64,000 bases of DNA from Cohnella lupini (GTDB lineage Bacteria; Bacillota; Bacilli; Paenibacillales; Paenibacillaceae). Below the pieces are notes generated by a model. That model did no database searches. It saw only the letters and a list, made by a program, of their open reading frames with translations, and had not been told where the DNA came from. The stretch spans positions 62,001 to 126,000 of the forward strand of contig NZ_QRDY01000009.1 of assembly GCF_003386205.1 (NCBI RefSeq), read 5' to 3'. Of this stretch, positions 1 through 9,168 are shown one piece after another. Each line of letters begins with the position of its first letter. Position 1 is the stretch's first letter. Both the position numbers and the translations under genes were made by a program.

Positions 1-712
1 CGGAACCATCGATTCCCTGTTCCCATATTTGAGGTGCATTGACTTGGGCAATGTTCCACTCGATGTTCTCAGGGTCAAAATCTGAAGTTTTTGCCTTGGA
101 GCCTTTAACGGCAGTAGAAGACTCGCCAGCTATAACGCTTGACTTCGGCGTGGAAACCTTCTTGTCCACGGTAACTTCCTGGAGAAAGCGTTCTTCGTTC
201 GGAAGAATTTTATCAACTCCGGGCTGAAGAGCGAGTTCTTCCATTACTTTCTTCGTACTGGTAACAGCCAAGGAGTTGACGATAAAGAAGCTCTTGTATT
301 CCTTAACTCCTCCTGAAACTTGCTGCGCATCCAAATAATTTTGAATCGGGATTTGAGTACGAGTCGCAGCCTCTCGAAGCGTATTTACGACTGATGTCCT
401 TGCCGACTTCTTCGCGGCCGCAGGCGTTGCCTTTTGAGCCGTTGCGAGTTCGAATGCCTTCCGAGCCGCAAGTCCGGTATCTGCTTGCTCGCTTAATTTG
501 ACGAGATAAGTCACGTACTTGTCTTTTTCAAAAAGTTTGTTTAGCTTGGTATCCACTTTCGCCGTAATCAAATTCGGGGAAGTGGATCTCAAATCGACTT
601 TGTCTGATACCGCCGTTGCAGGAGCAGCGCCAACCGGAATAACGATAGACACTGCAAGGAGGAAAGCCATCCCTAGTGAGAAAGTTTTTTTCGTTTTTTT
701 CGCTGTGTCCAA
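1..712 (-). CDS. S8 family serine protease, N-terminal part (cut by window edge)
   Basis: Only the first 237 residues are in the window; the gene continues past base 1. I start it at a TTG (712-710) with AAAGGAG about ten bases upstream, which the alternative starts lack. Residues 1-35 form a signal peptide (KK-rich start, then a hydrophobic stretch ending near PVGAAPATA). Residues about 45-165 look like an inhibitor I9/fervidolysin-type propeptide (KDKYVTYLVKL, then EYKSFFIVNSLAV). The visible end, IEWNIAQVNAPQIWEQGIDG, is the typical entry into the bacillopeptidase F/subtilisin catalytic domain, just before the catalytic Asp. The triad itself lies outside the window. Inferred role: secreted protease. 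Confidence 0.85.
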   Translation of the reverse strand, partial: MDTAKKTKKTFSLGMAFLLAVSIVIPVGAAPATAVSDKVDLRSTSPNLITAKVDTKLNKLFEKDKYVTYLVKLSEQADTGLAARKAFELATAQKATPAAAKKSARTSVVNTLREAATRTQIPIQNYLDAQQVSGGVKEYKSFFIVNSLAVTSTKKVMEELALQPGVDKILPNEERFLQEVTVDKKVSTPKSSVIAGESSTAVKGSKAKTSDFDPENIEWNIAQVNAPQIWEQGIDGS

Positions 713-727
713 GTCTACTACACTCCT

Positions 728-841
728 TTAAAATGGAATAGAAAATGATAGGATCTTATCCGAATTTTCGGAAGCCGAAATAAACCATTTATCCGACGAG
801 TAGCACACGCCCAATCTGGCTTGTCTTTTTTTGATTCCCAC
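728..841 (-). CDS. possible 37-aa ORF coupled to the S8 protease
   Basis: A 37-codon frame (VGIKKRQARLGVCYSS...) opens at GTG within an AAAGGAGGTG motif and ends in TAA that overlaps the ribosome binding site of the downstream protease. The Shine-Dalgarno is very strong but overlaps the GTG, so initiation there is awkward; ATC four codons-equivalents downstream of the SD is the only other near-cognate. I recognise no family. It may be a leader peptide or merely a chance frame. Confidence 0.25.
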   Translation of the reverse strand: MGIKKRQARLGVCYSSDKWFISASENSDKILSFSIPF

Positions 842-1100
842 CTCCTTTAAGGCGAAATATGCGATTGTAGTGAGGTTTTTAAATACAAAATGCGAGTCCA
901 AATTAGAGATAATGTCATCTTAGATGGGGGCTTGTGATGAGTATAAGGTAAAAAAAGGGACTTATACACTTTTGTGTAAGCGTTTCTGACAAGCAAATTA
1001 TTGATTTAATATCCAAATTTTAGAACTTATAGCTATTAATCTAAGAAAGATAGACAATCCGCTTGCGAAGAGATTCGCCCATTGCCGGGCGCGTAAATAG

Positions 1101-1132
1101 AAAAGCGCATGCCGATGTCGGCATGCGCTTTT
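1101..1132. terminator. bidirectional rho-independent terminator
   Basis: Perfect 15-bp inverted repeat AAAAGCGCATGCCGA / TCGGCATGCGCTTTT with a 2-base centre; the A and T ends supply U tracts in both directions. It ends the leftward gene 1209-1553. Confidence 0.85.
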
Positions 1133-1208
1133 AAGGCTGTTAAAGTATTAAGTTAACTTTTTTTGAATGAAGTACCGCTGCTGCGACATCGACTTGCCGT
1201 TCCTATGC

Positions 1209-1553
1209 TTATTTCACGACATGCTCCGAACTATCCACCGTAAACCCTACCCGCTCCGACACTTCGATCGACAACCGTTCGTCTTGCGCGTCGTATGACA
1301 ATACAGGGCAACTCAGATCGCTTAGCCACCATTTCTTATGATGCTCCCGCTCCGCGTCGTCCTCGTAATAGAAAAAATGAATTTCCTGTACCAAATTTTC
1401 GATCGACGCGGCCAATTCCGCGTTCACGCCTTCGATCCGCACCATCCATCCGCGATCGGACGGCTCCAACGCGAATTTGCACCCTAGCTTCGAGGTATCC
1501 AGCAACGCTCTGCCGACCCCGCTTTTGATTACCAGCTTCGTATTGATCGCCAT
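1209..1553 (-). CDS. hypothetical protein, 114 aa
   Basis: Clear ORF with GGAGGAG seven bases before ATG. The product is soluble, acidic and without signal peptide or membrane segment (MAINTKLVIKSGVGRALL...). A WW pair follows a charged stretch (EDDAEREHHKKWWLSDLSCPVLSYD). I do not recognise the family. It stands alone, flanked by a terminator downstream and a divergent GNAT gene upstream, so it is probably monocistronic. Confidence 0.65.
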   Translation of the reverse strand: MAINTKLVIKSGVGRALLDTSKLGCKFALEPSDRGWMVRIEGVNAELAASIENLVQEIHFFYYEDDAEREHHKKWWLSDLSCPVLSYDAQDERLSIEVSERVGFTVDSSEHVVK

Positions 1554-1783
1554 GATTCAATCTCCTCCCGCTCCGGTATATCGTTCCGTATTGCCGTATT
1601 TTCCATTACCTCGATCATAACATAAAAGACGTAGTCTCTCGAACGAACGAGTCGTCGATTCGCTCGCGTTACAATTCATGACATAATTTTAATGAATTTT
1701 ACGAATCTATCAATTCGTATTGGATTACACCCAATATTATGTTAGTTTATATTACATATAGAGATTGTAAAGGAGAGATCGAT

Positions 1784-2245
1784 ATGATACGTATACGGCG
1801 TTATTCAACTGCGGATCACGATCACGTATGGAGAATCCATTTGCTCGTTATTTCCGAGGCAGGGGTTGAGCCTACGCACAAGCATTACCACGATATTTTC
1901 CACATTGACGAGCAATATATTCAAGACGGCGGGGAATTCCTGGTCGGCACCAACTACAAAGGAAATATTCTGGCCATGGGCGGGCTCAAGAAATTGGATG
2001 ATCAGACCGCGGAAATCAAACGGCTGCGCGTTCATCCCGATCATCAGCAAAGCGGATACGGCCAACTGCTGCTCAGCAAACTCGAACATCGCGCAAGAGA
2101 GCTCGGATACAAGCAAATTTACATGGATGCGCTCTATAACCAATATGGCGCCCATAAGCTATTCCGGAAAAACGACTACATCGAGAAAGGCCCGACGATC
2201 GTCGACGGCTTTAACGTAATCGTGTTCGAGAAATCGCTGGTGTAA
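1784..2245 (+). CDS. GNAT family N-acetyltransferase
   Basis: 153-residue acetyl-CoA-dependent N-acyltransferase. Motif A is visible as LRVHPDHQQSGYGQLLLSKL (residues about 85-104), the Q-x-x-G-x-G pyrophosphate-binding loop; motif B follows around MDALYNQYGAHKLFRKNDY, the usual tyrosine/phenylalanine-containing helix near the C-terminus. The ATG at 1784 is chosen because AAAGGAGAG lies eight bases upstream; the longer frame from 1739 has no ribosome binding site. Substrate cannot be deduced; similar proteins acetylate amino acids, antibiotics or peptides. Confidence 0.85.
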   Translation: MIRIRRYSTADHDHVWRIHLLVISEAGVEPTHKHYHDIFHIDEQYIQDGGEFLVGTNYKGNILAMGGLKKLDDQTAEIKRLRVHPDHQQSGYGQLLLSKLEHRARELGYKQIYMDALYNQYGAHKLFRKNDYIEKGPTIVDGFNVIVFEKSLV

Positions 2246-2250
2246 CCGAT

Positions 2251-2291
2251 CGCTCGGAGAGCAAGCCAATCCTGCCGCTAACCTCCGAGCG
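2251..2291. terminator. possible hairpin after the GNAT gene
   Basis: Inverted repeat CGCTCGGAG (2251-2259) / CTCCGAGCG (2283-2291) between the convergent GNAT and hydrolase genes. There is no U tract, so it is a weak terminator candidate at best. Confidence 0.35.
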
Positions 2292-2298
2292 CCGATAT

Positions 2299-4593
2299 TC
2301 AATTAGGCATCAACCCTAGGTCGTCCAGCATTACCCGGCCCGGTCCTTCGATGAAATGAAACGTGATCCGGGACCATTCGGACGGATCGAATTCGGGGTT
2401 CTCCTCCGCGAAATCCTTCAACGGAAGCTCATACGTCTGATAGACGGGTTCCTCCGCATCCTCGAACTTCCCTTTGGATAACACCGATTCCATACCCGGG
2501 AGCCAGGTAAATCGAGTTTCGACCTGCGGCTCCGTCGCCATGAAACGACTTAACGGCATCCTTGACGTTCTTCCCGAACGGTCCTCCAGTTCAACATCGA
2601 TCCGCATATCGGAGTCGGCCATCCGCTCCCATGCCTCGAGCTCGCCGGCTTCCTCGAATTCCTCGTCGTCTTCCATGTCTCTGACCATGTTGGCTAGGGA
2701 GAACATCAGAATATCGTCTTGCCGAATGTCGCTTACGGCTTCGGGAGTCAGATTTATTGTATAAGAACCCCGGTCTTTCCATTCCAACTCTACGCCTTGA
2801 TCTCCCTTGCCGTTTCCTTGCCGGTTCAAAGCGTCTTTATGCTGCCATCCCGTCATTTCCGAGGCTTCCGCAGTGACCCCGGAAGTCGGTACCGTGCGAT
2901 TCGCGCCCGCGAAATCGGCGATTTGCCGGAAACCGCCGCCTTCATACTGATTGAAGTACCGGGTAGCGGGGAGAAATCCTAATCCTAACCGATAATCGCG
3001 GAAAAACCGGTCGTATTCTTCCTTGTCGTGCATCACCGTTTCCAGAAAAGCCGACACGTACGCTTTCGCCACTTGTCTCTGTTGCTCCGGCTTGAGCAAA
3101 TGCTCCGGACGAATGAACAAACCGGTCGGCAAGGCATTATCAGAACTGCCCCACTCCGTATTAAATTGACTGTGATTGGCATCCTCTATATAGAGCGAGG
3201 ATTTGAAGGCCTCCGAATTCGGCGAGAACGAGACTCGCCCGTATTGCCTGTCGCCGTAGAAATTGACCAAGTCCGCGTCCTTCGCTCCTTGCAGCGTCAA
3301 ATAGGACACGTCACGAAGCTTGGTGGATTTACCGTCTACGACCGTATCGGTCGGCGCAAGCGCAATGACCGCTTTTATCGCGTAGCTTGAAGCTTCGGGC
3401 AACGCGGAATCCTCGGGAAACCAGAGGCTTCTATCCGCGGCCATCGCCGCCGCTTGTCCTCCGCGGGAATGCCCCAGCAATGCGACCTTGTCGAAGTCGA
3501 CCCGTTCGTAAAATGCCGAACCGGGCAGTTGATTGAAAGATTGAATCTGCTGGACATGCTTCAATAACAGCCATGCGCGCAGCTCCATATCCCGTTTGGG
3601 AATGCCGGACCATACGGAATAGTTCAGGAAATTCTCGTCGACCGACACCGCGATCATGCCTCTGCTCGCCAACAGCTCGCCCAAATATCCATAGCCCTCA
3701 TCCGAAAACTTCTCCATCAGGTGGTTGCCGTGCACCATGAGCACGAGAGGGAAGGGTCCCGCGCCATCCGGCATCCATACCCTGCCGTTCAGCGGAAGGC
3801 GCTTCTCATCGAAGTCCCAGAATCGTTCCCGCAGCCAAGACCAGTTCTGCAGATAAGCGGTCGCATCGACGGGCGATGAGAGCTCGCCCGTTTGCGCTCC
3901 GAATTCGGAGCGATGCTTGTCCTCCCCGCTGCCATAGGTGAATGTCGTATACCCGTAAGCCCCGGGGACGGCCGGATCGGCCAGCTTTGAAGCCAGCGAG
4001 CTAACTTCCCCTTTATCGGAGACATCCGCGTCCGCATCGTACACGCTGCCGGACAAGGAAGGAAGCAGCCGCGGAAATCCGGCGGCTGCATAGATAACGA
4101 TTAATGCAATCGCGAAAACCGCTAGGAGCGATAGCTTCCTCCGATTTCCGCGCAGACGCGCCAGCAAGCCGACAAGCATACCTAGTCCCACGGCAAACAA
4201 AGCGAAGATCGCAGAAAACACGATCGCGCCTTTCCATCCAAACTCGGAGAAGTACAAAATAAAATAGACGACGACGCCCATATAGACGAAGCCCCCCGTC
4301 GTAAACCGGGGAATTCTCGCTCCGCTGATCGCGAGCGCCGCCGCCAGCACGGCAGAGGATAAAGCCATCGCGATCGTGTTAAGCGCGACGCCCGTCACGA
4401 CGTCGAATAGAGTGCCGAAGCCCGTGGGCATCCCTAACGCCGCAACGCCGACCGCCGCGCAAGTCAGCAGCCACATGGTTAACGTGACGGTTCTCCATAA
4501 CGTCGTATCCAGACCATAAGTATCGGATAACCGGCGTCTCAGCCATGATCCGATTCTCTTCCCCTTGCTCAATTCGATATATTCGAGATTCAT
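2299..4593 (-). CDS. membrane-anchored alpha/beta hydrolase, 764 aa
   Basis: Residues about 35-175 hold four to five hydrophobic segments (WRTVTLTMWLLTCAAVG, IAMALSSAVLAAALA, FVYMGVVVYFILYF, AIVFSAIFALFAVG, LLAVFAIALIVIYAAAG). The soluble part then shows an alpha/beta hydrolase fold: oxyanion region PLVLMVHGNHL, nucleophile elbow LLGHSRGGQAA near residue 373 and a late His candidate in IEDANHSQF. The C-terminal 180 residues are acidic and look like a beta-sandwich extension (RVMLDDLGLMPN). Related large secreted or membrane hydrolases occur in Paenibacilli; substrate unknown. ATG at 4593; no operon partner. Confidence 0.7.
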   Translation of the reverse strand: MNLEYIELSKGKRIGSWLRRRLSDTYGLDTTLWRTVTLTMWLLTCAAVGVAALGMPTGFGTLFDVVTGVALNTIAMALSSAVLAAALAISGARIPRFTTGGFVYMGVVVYFILYFSEFGWKGAIVFSAIFALFAVGLGMLVGLLARLRGNRRKLSLLAVFAIALIVIYAAAGFPRLLPSLSGSVYDADADVSDKGEVSSLASKLADPAVPGAYGYTTFTYGSGEDKHRSEFGAQTGELSSPVDATAYLQNWSWLRERFWDFDEKRLPLNGRVWMPDGAGPFPLVLMVHGNHLMEKFSDEGYGYLGELLASRGMIAVSVDENFLNYSVWSGIPKRDMELRAWLLLKHVQQIQSFNQLPGSAFYERVDFDKVALLGHSRGGQAAAMAADRSLWFPEDSALPEASSYAIKAVIALAPTDTVVDGKSTKLRDVSYLTLQGAKDADLVNFYGDRQYGRVSFSPNSEAFKSSLYIEDANHSQFNTEWGSSDNALPTGLFIRPEHLLKPEQQRQVAKAYVSAFLETVMHDKEEYDRFFRDYRLGLGFLPATRYFNQYEGGGFRQIADFAGANRTVPTSGVTAEASEMTGWQHKDALNRQGNGKGDQGVELEWKDRGSYTINLTPEAVSDIRQDDILMFSLANMVRDMEDDEEFEEAGELEAWERMADSDMRIDVELEDRSGRTSRMPLSRFMATEPQVETRFTWLPGMESVLSKGKFEDAEEPVYQTYELPLKDFAEENPEFDPSEWSRITFHFIEGPGRVMLDDLGLMPN

Positions 4594-4680
4594 GAATTTC
4601 GCCTCGGTAGTTTCTGACTTTCTCTCTACCTTGATTATAAACCCAATCGAGGCCGTCTACGTACTCCAAAGTCTAGCAAA

Positions 4681-5514
4681 TCATTTAATCAATAGATGCC
4701 TGTATTGTTTCCGCATCTCGTACAGCTCGTTAAGCCGCGCGACGGAGTCCGGCTCGTTCTTCGTCGTAAGGGCGACGAACAAGGCGTCGACCAAGGCCGC
4801 AGGCGCGACGATCGAATGAAATTGCTTCGTTTCTCCCCTGCAGGCATAGAGCACGCAGCTTGAAGCGTCTATCATCTCCGAAACGGTGAGGTCCGTGAAC
4901 AGAATAATCGGGCAGCCTCGCTCCTTGGCAAACTGTTGAATGACCTCGATCTCCGGCGACGACCGAAAAAATCCGAATACAACAAATAGTTCCCCCGTAC
5001 GAACGTTAACCAGATTCTCGAACAGCTCCGAGCCGCTTCTAGGCAATACGACAGCTTGCTTTCCGTATCGGTTTAGCCTAAACCTCAATAGCTCGGACAA
5101 GCTGGCCGACGGCCCCGCTCCATGGATATGAACGCGAGGCGCTCCTTCGATGAGTCGAACCGCTTTGTCGAAATGGTTGCGGTCCAGTCGCTGGAAGGTT
5201 TGCTGCATGTAATCGATCTCCCGGGACAGCATCATTCCCGCGATATCCTGTACTCCGACCTCCGTTATAATGTTTTTCATTTTATCCGCCGGAGTAACCT
5301 CCAGATTTCCCGCCAGCTCTATCTTGTAGCTCTTGAAATTTTTATAGCCGATTTTCCTCCAGAACCGCGATACCGTGGCCACGCTCACCTGCAGAAGCTC
5401 CCCGATCTCGCTCTCCGTCAGAAATACGAGCTTATCCTCGTTCTTGACGATGAAATCCGCGATGATCCGATCGCTCGGAGTGAAGTTGTTTTTCCGATTC
5501 AGCCATTCTCTCAT
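4681..5514 (-). CDS. MurR/RpiR family transcriptional regulator
   Basis: 277-residue regulator: N-terminal HTH_6 domain (FTPSDRIIADFIVKNEDKLVFLTESEIGELLQVSVATVSRF..., residues 10-75) and a C-terminal SIS sugar-phosphate-binding domain (VHIHGAGPSASLSELLRFRL, then VVFGFFRSSPEIEVIQQF and PIILFTD). I start it at ATG 5514, preceded by GGAGAG; the longer TTG frame to 5550 has no ribosome binding site. It is divergent from the ECF transporter operon, with a TATGTAA inverted repeat between them, so it probably controls that operon in response to a phosphorylated ligand. Confidence 0.9.
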   Translation of the reverse strand: MREWLNRKNNFTPSDRIIADFIVKNEDKLVFLTESEIGELLQVSVATVSRFWRKIGYKNFKSYKIELAGNLEVTPADKMKNIITEVGVQDIAGMMLSREIDYMQQTFQRLDRNHFDKAVRLIEGAPRVHIHGAGPSASLSELLRFRLNRYGKQAVVLPRSGSELFENLVNVRTGELFVVFGFFRSSPEIEVIQQFAKERGCPIILFTDLTVSEMIDASSCVLYACRGETKQFHSIVAPAALVDALFVALTTKNEPDSVARLNELYEMRKQYRHLLIK

Positions 5515-5584
5515 CCTAGTCTCTCCGTTTCCCCGCCAGCATTTTACCAATCATAACACCGCTGGTTTTCGTCGCACAAGTTAC

Positions 5585-5620
5585 TATGTAAGTTTAATTA
5601 CATAAACTAATTTTATGTAA
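5585..5620. promoter_or_regulatory. candidate RpiR operator
   Basis: Perfect inverted repeat TATGTAA-GTTTAA-TTACATA (5585-5604) followed by an extra half-site TTATGTAA (5613-5620), in the divergent promoter region of the RpiR regulator and ECF operon. Assignment to this regulator is inference from position. Confidence 0.5.
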
Positions 5621-5716
5621 TATTTTTTACAAATCTATATTTTGCTCTAATCCTCCCCTAACAATCGACCTTTATAACTAAGATCAGGAGTGCCAAAAAC
5701 AAAGGAGGCAATCGTC

Positions 5717-6559
5717 TTGAAGCAAACCCACAATATTATGGTGTTCGTTCTGTCTATGGCGGTATTCGGTTTATCGGATTTGGTTACGGAGCTCATCCCC
5801 GATGTATCCATCGGACCCGTGGAGATCGGAATTCCTTATTTCGGTTTCGTCGGCCTCATTCTGGTCATGCTGTTCAACCCCCTTTACGCCGCGCTCGGAG
5901 CATCGTTCGGAGAATTGGTATTCGGAGACTTGCTGATGGGCGACTTCGGCGGAATCGGGGAGATCGACGGCTTCCTTGTCTTGTTCATCGGATTATGGAT
6001 TGCGGGTCTTCTCGTGAAAAATCCTTCTAATCGCAAAATGATCGCGATCGCCGGGATGATCGGCATCGGTCTTGACCAATTCATGAGCGGCGCGCTGGAC
6101 GTCATGAAGGTGGGCTTCGGAGTTGCGGATTTGGAAGCGGTCGAAGGCTTGCCGGAAAGCATCGTCATCCTTGAATTAATCGAGAACGGCGTGGAGTGGT
6201 TGGTCGCGGGAATTCTATTCGGCATCATTCCCGCCATCTACATGGTACCTCGGATGTACGGCAAGATCGAACCCCTCATGGGCATCCGCCCTCGGGAACC
6301 GCGCGACGTTACTATCGGCGGAGCGGTAGGCAGACTGGCGTTAGTCGCGGTCATCGTTCTCGCCTTTGCGGCGGTGTTCGCTTATATGAGCGAGGTTATG
6401 GACGGCACGGGCGAATGGGCTCCCGACTTCGTGGATCAATTCGGCCAAAGCTTCATCTGGATCGGAATCGGCATTGCGGCAGTCGTCGCTCTTATCGTCA
6501 TTCTGCTTTCCCGCCGGAATAAACCGACGGGCGGGACGAGCATTTCCCGTCATGTCTGA
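5717..6559 (+). CDS. ECF transporter S-component-like membrane protein
   Basis: 280-residue hydrophobic protein with about seven predicted membrane segments (FVLSMAVFGLSDLV, FGFVGLILVMLFNPLYAALGASFGELVFG, GFLVLFIGLWIAGLLV, IAIAGMIGIGLDQFM, WLVAGILFGIIPAIYM, LALVAVIVLAFAAVFAYM, IWIGIGIAAVVALIVILL). TTG at 5717 has AAAGGAGG eight bases upstream; the GTG at 5690 sits too close to its only possible SD. Its stop overlaps the start of the ATPase gene. Position before EcfAA' and EcfT argues for the substrate-binding S subunit, longer than the usual 180-200 residues. Its ligand is unknown. Confidence 0.7.
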   Translation: MKQTHNIMVFVLSMAVFGLSDLVTELIPDVSIGPVEIGIPYFGFVGLILVMLFNPLYAALGASFGELVFGDLLMGDFGGIGEIDGFLVLFIGLWIAGLLVKNPSNRKMIAIAGMIGIGLDQFMSGALDVMKVGFGVADLEAVEGLPESIVILELIENGVEWLVAGILFGIIPAIYMVPRMYGKIEPLMGIRPREPRDVTIGGAVGRLALVAVIVLAFAAVFAYMSEVMDGTGEWAPDFVDQFGQSFIWIGIGIAAVVALIVILLSRRNKPTGGTSISRHV

Positions 6560-8324
6560 CATTCGCTTGAGCCCCGGTAGCGTCAACCCGCAAGCCGCCG
6601 TCGAAATTCTTGGCGCGACCTTCCGTTATCCGGGGGCGGATCGCGCCTCCCTCGACGGGATGGATTTTCGAGTGGAGCGGGGAGGATTCACCGCCGTGAT
6701 CGGAAGTAACGGTAGCGGCAAATCCTCGCTATGCAAAGCGCTGACAGGACTCATCCCCCATTATTATTCGGGGGATTTGGAGGGCAGCGTGAAGGTGGCC
6801 GGAGTCGAGACGCAATCGTCGTCCGTCTCGCAACTGGCTTATCGCATCGGATACGTATGCCAGGATTTCGAGAATCAGCTCGTCCGCCCGACCGTCTGGG
6901 AGGAAACGATCTTCGCCCCGATGAACTTCGGCCATGCGGATTACGAGGAGAGAGCGACGCGAATATTGGAGCGGCTCGGCATCTTCCATCTGAAGGATCG
7001 GTTCATCTGGCAGCTTAGCGGCGGACAGAAGCATATTACGGCGATTGCCGCCGCTCTCTCCTTGGAACCCGACATCATTATCGTCGACGAACCGGCCGCG
7101 GAGCTCGACCCTTTTCACGCCGAGAGCATCTACGCCTTGCTGAAGCAGTTGAACGAACGCGAAGGCAAGACGATCATCGTCATCGAGCATCATACGGAAT
7201 GGGTGGCCAAGTATTGCAGGGACGTCGTTCTCCTATCCGGAGGCAAGACCGTATGGCACAAGCCGGTAGCCGAAGCTTTATCTAACGTGGAGGAGTTGCA
7301 GGCGCATCAGATTTACCCTCCGCAAGTGACGCAAATCGCTCATTCCCTGGATGTCGGGAGGCTGGAAGAGCGCTATCCGATTACCTTGGAGGAAGGCATA
7401 ACTTATCTTAGGAATGTTGGGGTTCGGGCTCCTACGAACAACGCCGAGATGCCCGCATCTCCCGCCTCCGAAGGCGAGGTTCTTATGCGTTACGACAACG
7501 TAGGCTACGTGTACCCCACTCTGGATAAGAAGGGCCATTGCGTATTCGACAAGCTAAGCCTTTCCATTCGTGCCGGCGACCGAGTAGCGATCGTCGGCGG
7601 CAATGGAGCAGGGAAGACGACTCTCCTGCGCATGATGACCGGACTCGTGAAACCGCAGCAAGGCGAGCTTTCCCTTGCCGGCAAGCCGCTGAGGAAGATG
7701 TCGCCGGAGCAAACGGCCGGACAGGTTTCCTATGTCTATCAGAAGCCGGAGAACATGTTCATCTGCGACAACATCCGGGACGACATCGCCTACTTCCAGA
7801 AAGCCCGGAGAACGGATATCGCGGAGAAATTGACCGAGCAATTGATGAGCCGGCTCCACTTGAACGAGTTGAAAGACAGGGACGGAAGACTGCTCAGCGG
7901 GGGACAGCAACGAAGGGCGTCTCTGGCCATCGGCCTCTCCATGCGCCCCAAGCTGCTACTCCTGGATGAACCGACCGCAAGCCTCGATGTCGTTAGCCGC
8001 AAGGAAACGATAGGCATGCTCGAGAAGATCGGCGACACGATCGAAGCCGTCGTAGTTGCTACTCACGATATGCAGCTCGTCGCGGAATGGGCGAATCGCG
8101 TCCTCGTCATGCACCACGGTAAGCTCGTCGCGGACGTGAGCCCATCGGAGCTGTTTTCGAATGAAGCCGGTTGGAGTTCGTGGGGGTTAATGGCACCGCA
8201 GGTCGTCGAGCTTTCGCTAGGTTTAGGCTGGAAACAGGCCGCCCTTAGTCCTGAACGTTTTCTCGAACAAGCCCGATCGAATCGGACGGAGATTGCCGAG
8301 GTGAACCAAGTTGTCTCTTATTGA
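6552..8324 (+). CDS. ECF transporter double ATPase (EcfA-EcfA' fusion)
   Basis: 590-residue protein with two ABC ATPase domains in tandem. First: Walker A GSNGSGKSS, signature LSGGQKH, Walker B IIIVDEPAAELDP, H-loop IVIEHHTEW. Second: GGNGAGKTT, LSGGQQR, LLLLDEPTASLD, VVATHDMQ. Both sites keep the catalytic Glu after Walker B. The ATG at 6552 overlaps the S-component stop by eight bases, so the longer frame back to 6474 is unnecessary. The order S - double ATPase - T matches the B. subtilis ykoEDC arrangement. It powers uptake of whatever the S component binds. Confidence 0.93.
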   Translation: MSDIRLSPGSVNPQAAVEILGATFRYPGADRASLDGMDFRVERGGFTAVIGSNGSGKSSLCKALTGLIPHYYSGDLEGSVKVAGVETQSSSVSQLAYRIGYVCQDFENQLVRPTVWEETIFAPMNFGHADYEERATRILERLGIFHLKDRFIWQLSGGQKHITAIAAALSLEPDIIIVDEPAAELDPFHAESIYALLKQLNEREGKTIIVIEHHTEWVAKYCRDVVLLSGGKTVWHKPVAEALSNVEELQAHQIYPPQVTQIAHSLDVGRLEERYPITLEEGITYLRNVGVRAPTNNAEMPASPASEGEVLMRYDNVGYVYPTLDKKGHCVFDKLSLSIRAGDRVAIVGGNGAGKTTLLRMMTGLVKPQQGELSLAGKPLRKMSPEQTAGQVSYVYQKPENMFICDNIRDDIAYFQKARRTDIAEKLTEQLMSRLHLNELKDRDGRLLSGGQQRRASLAIGLSMRPKLLLLDEPTASLDVVSRKETIGMLEKIGDTIEAVVVATHDMQLVAEWANRVLVMHHGKLVADVSPSELFSNEAGWSSWGLMAPQVVELSLGLGWKQAALSPERFLEQARSNRTEIAEVNQVVSY

Positions 8325-9135
8325 AAGATGGATGTCCCGCTTTTCCTTAGAACAATTGAAGATGACGTTATGGCGGACCGCTTACGGGAACAAGGATACT
8401 TTCCTTAGCCGGCTCGACCCGCGCGTTCTGCTGATATGGTATGTATTCTTCACCGTAAGCCCTTGGTTTTTCTACGATCGGACGGTGCTTGTCGCTCTGT
8501 TCGCCGTCTCTCTTACGCTTGCGCTAACCTCGAGGGTCAGCGGCCTGATCCTCTTCCTCATGGGGGTCAGCACCTTCATGAACTTGGTGTATATCGGGGT
8601 ATTGGCCTTGTTTCTCGGCGGTAGCGGGGATGCGTTCTTGGCGCTGATTACGTTGACGTTGAAGCTCCTCATTATGGGGCTCGCCAGCGTGGCGGTATTT
8701 ACGAGCATCGATCCGGAGAAGCTGAGCGACGCGTTGCTAGCTTTAAGGCTGCCAGCGCCCTTCAGCTTCGGCATTTCCTACGGCTATCGGATGATTCCGA
8801 TTCTCGTCGAGCAGTACCAGGACGTATTCGCTTCCTATCGGATGCGGGGATGTCCGCCGGCCCGCAAAGGAATCTTGTCCTGGCGTATCGGCTATTATTT
8901 CTGCAAAATTTGCGTGCTGGCCTTCTACCCTACGCTGCTCAATACCGCCAAGCGGGTTCGTACGACCGTCGAGGCGCTCGAGATGCGCGGGTTTACCTAT
9001 ACGTTAGTCAGCGGAGACGCCCGCAGGCTTAAGCTGTCCAGGATGTCGATTCGCCCGATCGACGGCATTTTCTGCGGTCTCTCGATTCTGTACGTCGCCG
9101 CGGCCGTGTGGGCTGGCCATCAACTCGCTTTATAA
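8311..9135 (+). CDS. ECF transporter transmembrane component EcfT
   Basis: 274 residues, five to six membrane segments and the coupling-helix Ala-Arg-Gly-type motifs of EcfT: YRMRGCPPARKG in the cytoplasmic loop and TTVEALEMRGFTY near residue 230. It joins the ATPases to the S component. TTG start at 8311 lies inside the end of the ATPase gene (14-base overlap) with GAGGTG upstream, consistent with translational coupling. CbiQ-family. Confidence 0.88.
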   Translation: MSLIERWMSRFSLEQLKMTLWRTAYGNKDTFLSRLDPRVLLIWYVFFTVSPWFFYDRTVLVALFAVSLTLALTSRVSGLILFLMGVSTFMNLVYIGVLALFLGGSGDAFLALITLTLKLLIMGLASVAVFTSIDPEKLSDALLALRLPAPFSFGISYGYRMIPILVEQYQDVFASYRMRGCPPARKGILSWRIGYYFCKICVLAFYPTLLNTAKRVRTTVEALEMRGFTYTLVSGDARRLKLSRMSIRPIDGIFCGLSILYVAAAVWAGHQLAL

Positions 9136-9168
9136 GACCAATCGGAATATCGGAAAGGAAGACGATAT

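Larger units (their letters stand above)
713..1208. other. intergenic region, about 500 bp
   Basis: No convincing full-size gene. It contains the possible 37-aa ORF (728-841), an imperfect inverted repeat CTTATACAC-TTTT-GTGTAAG at 961-980 that may be an operator or weak terminator for the protease promoter region, AT-rich sequence around 990-1060, and a strong terminator hairpin at 1101-1132. I found no riboswitch fold. Confidence 0.5.

Noticed and set aside
713..1100. Riboswitch upstream of the S8 protease
   Set aside because: I tried c-di-GMP, TPP, SAM and lysine consensus elements by eye and found no conserved core.
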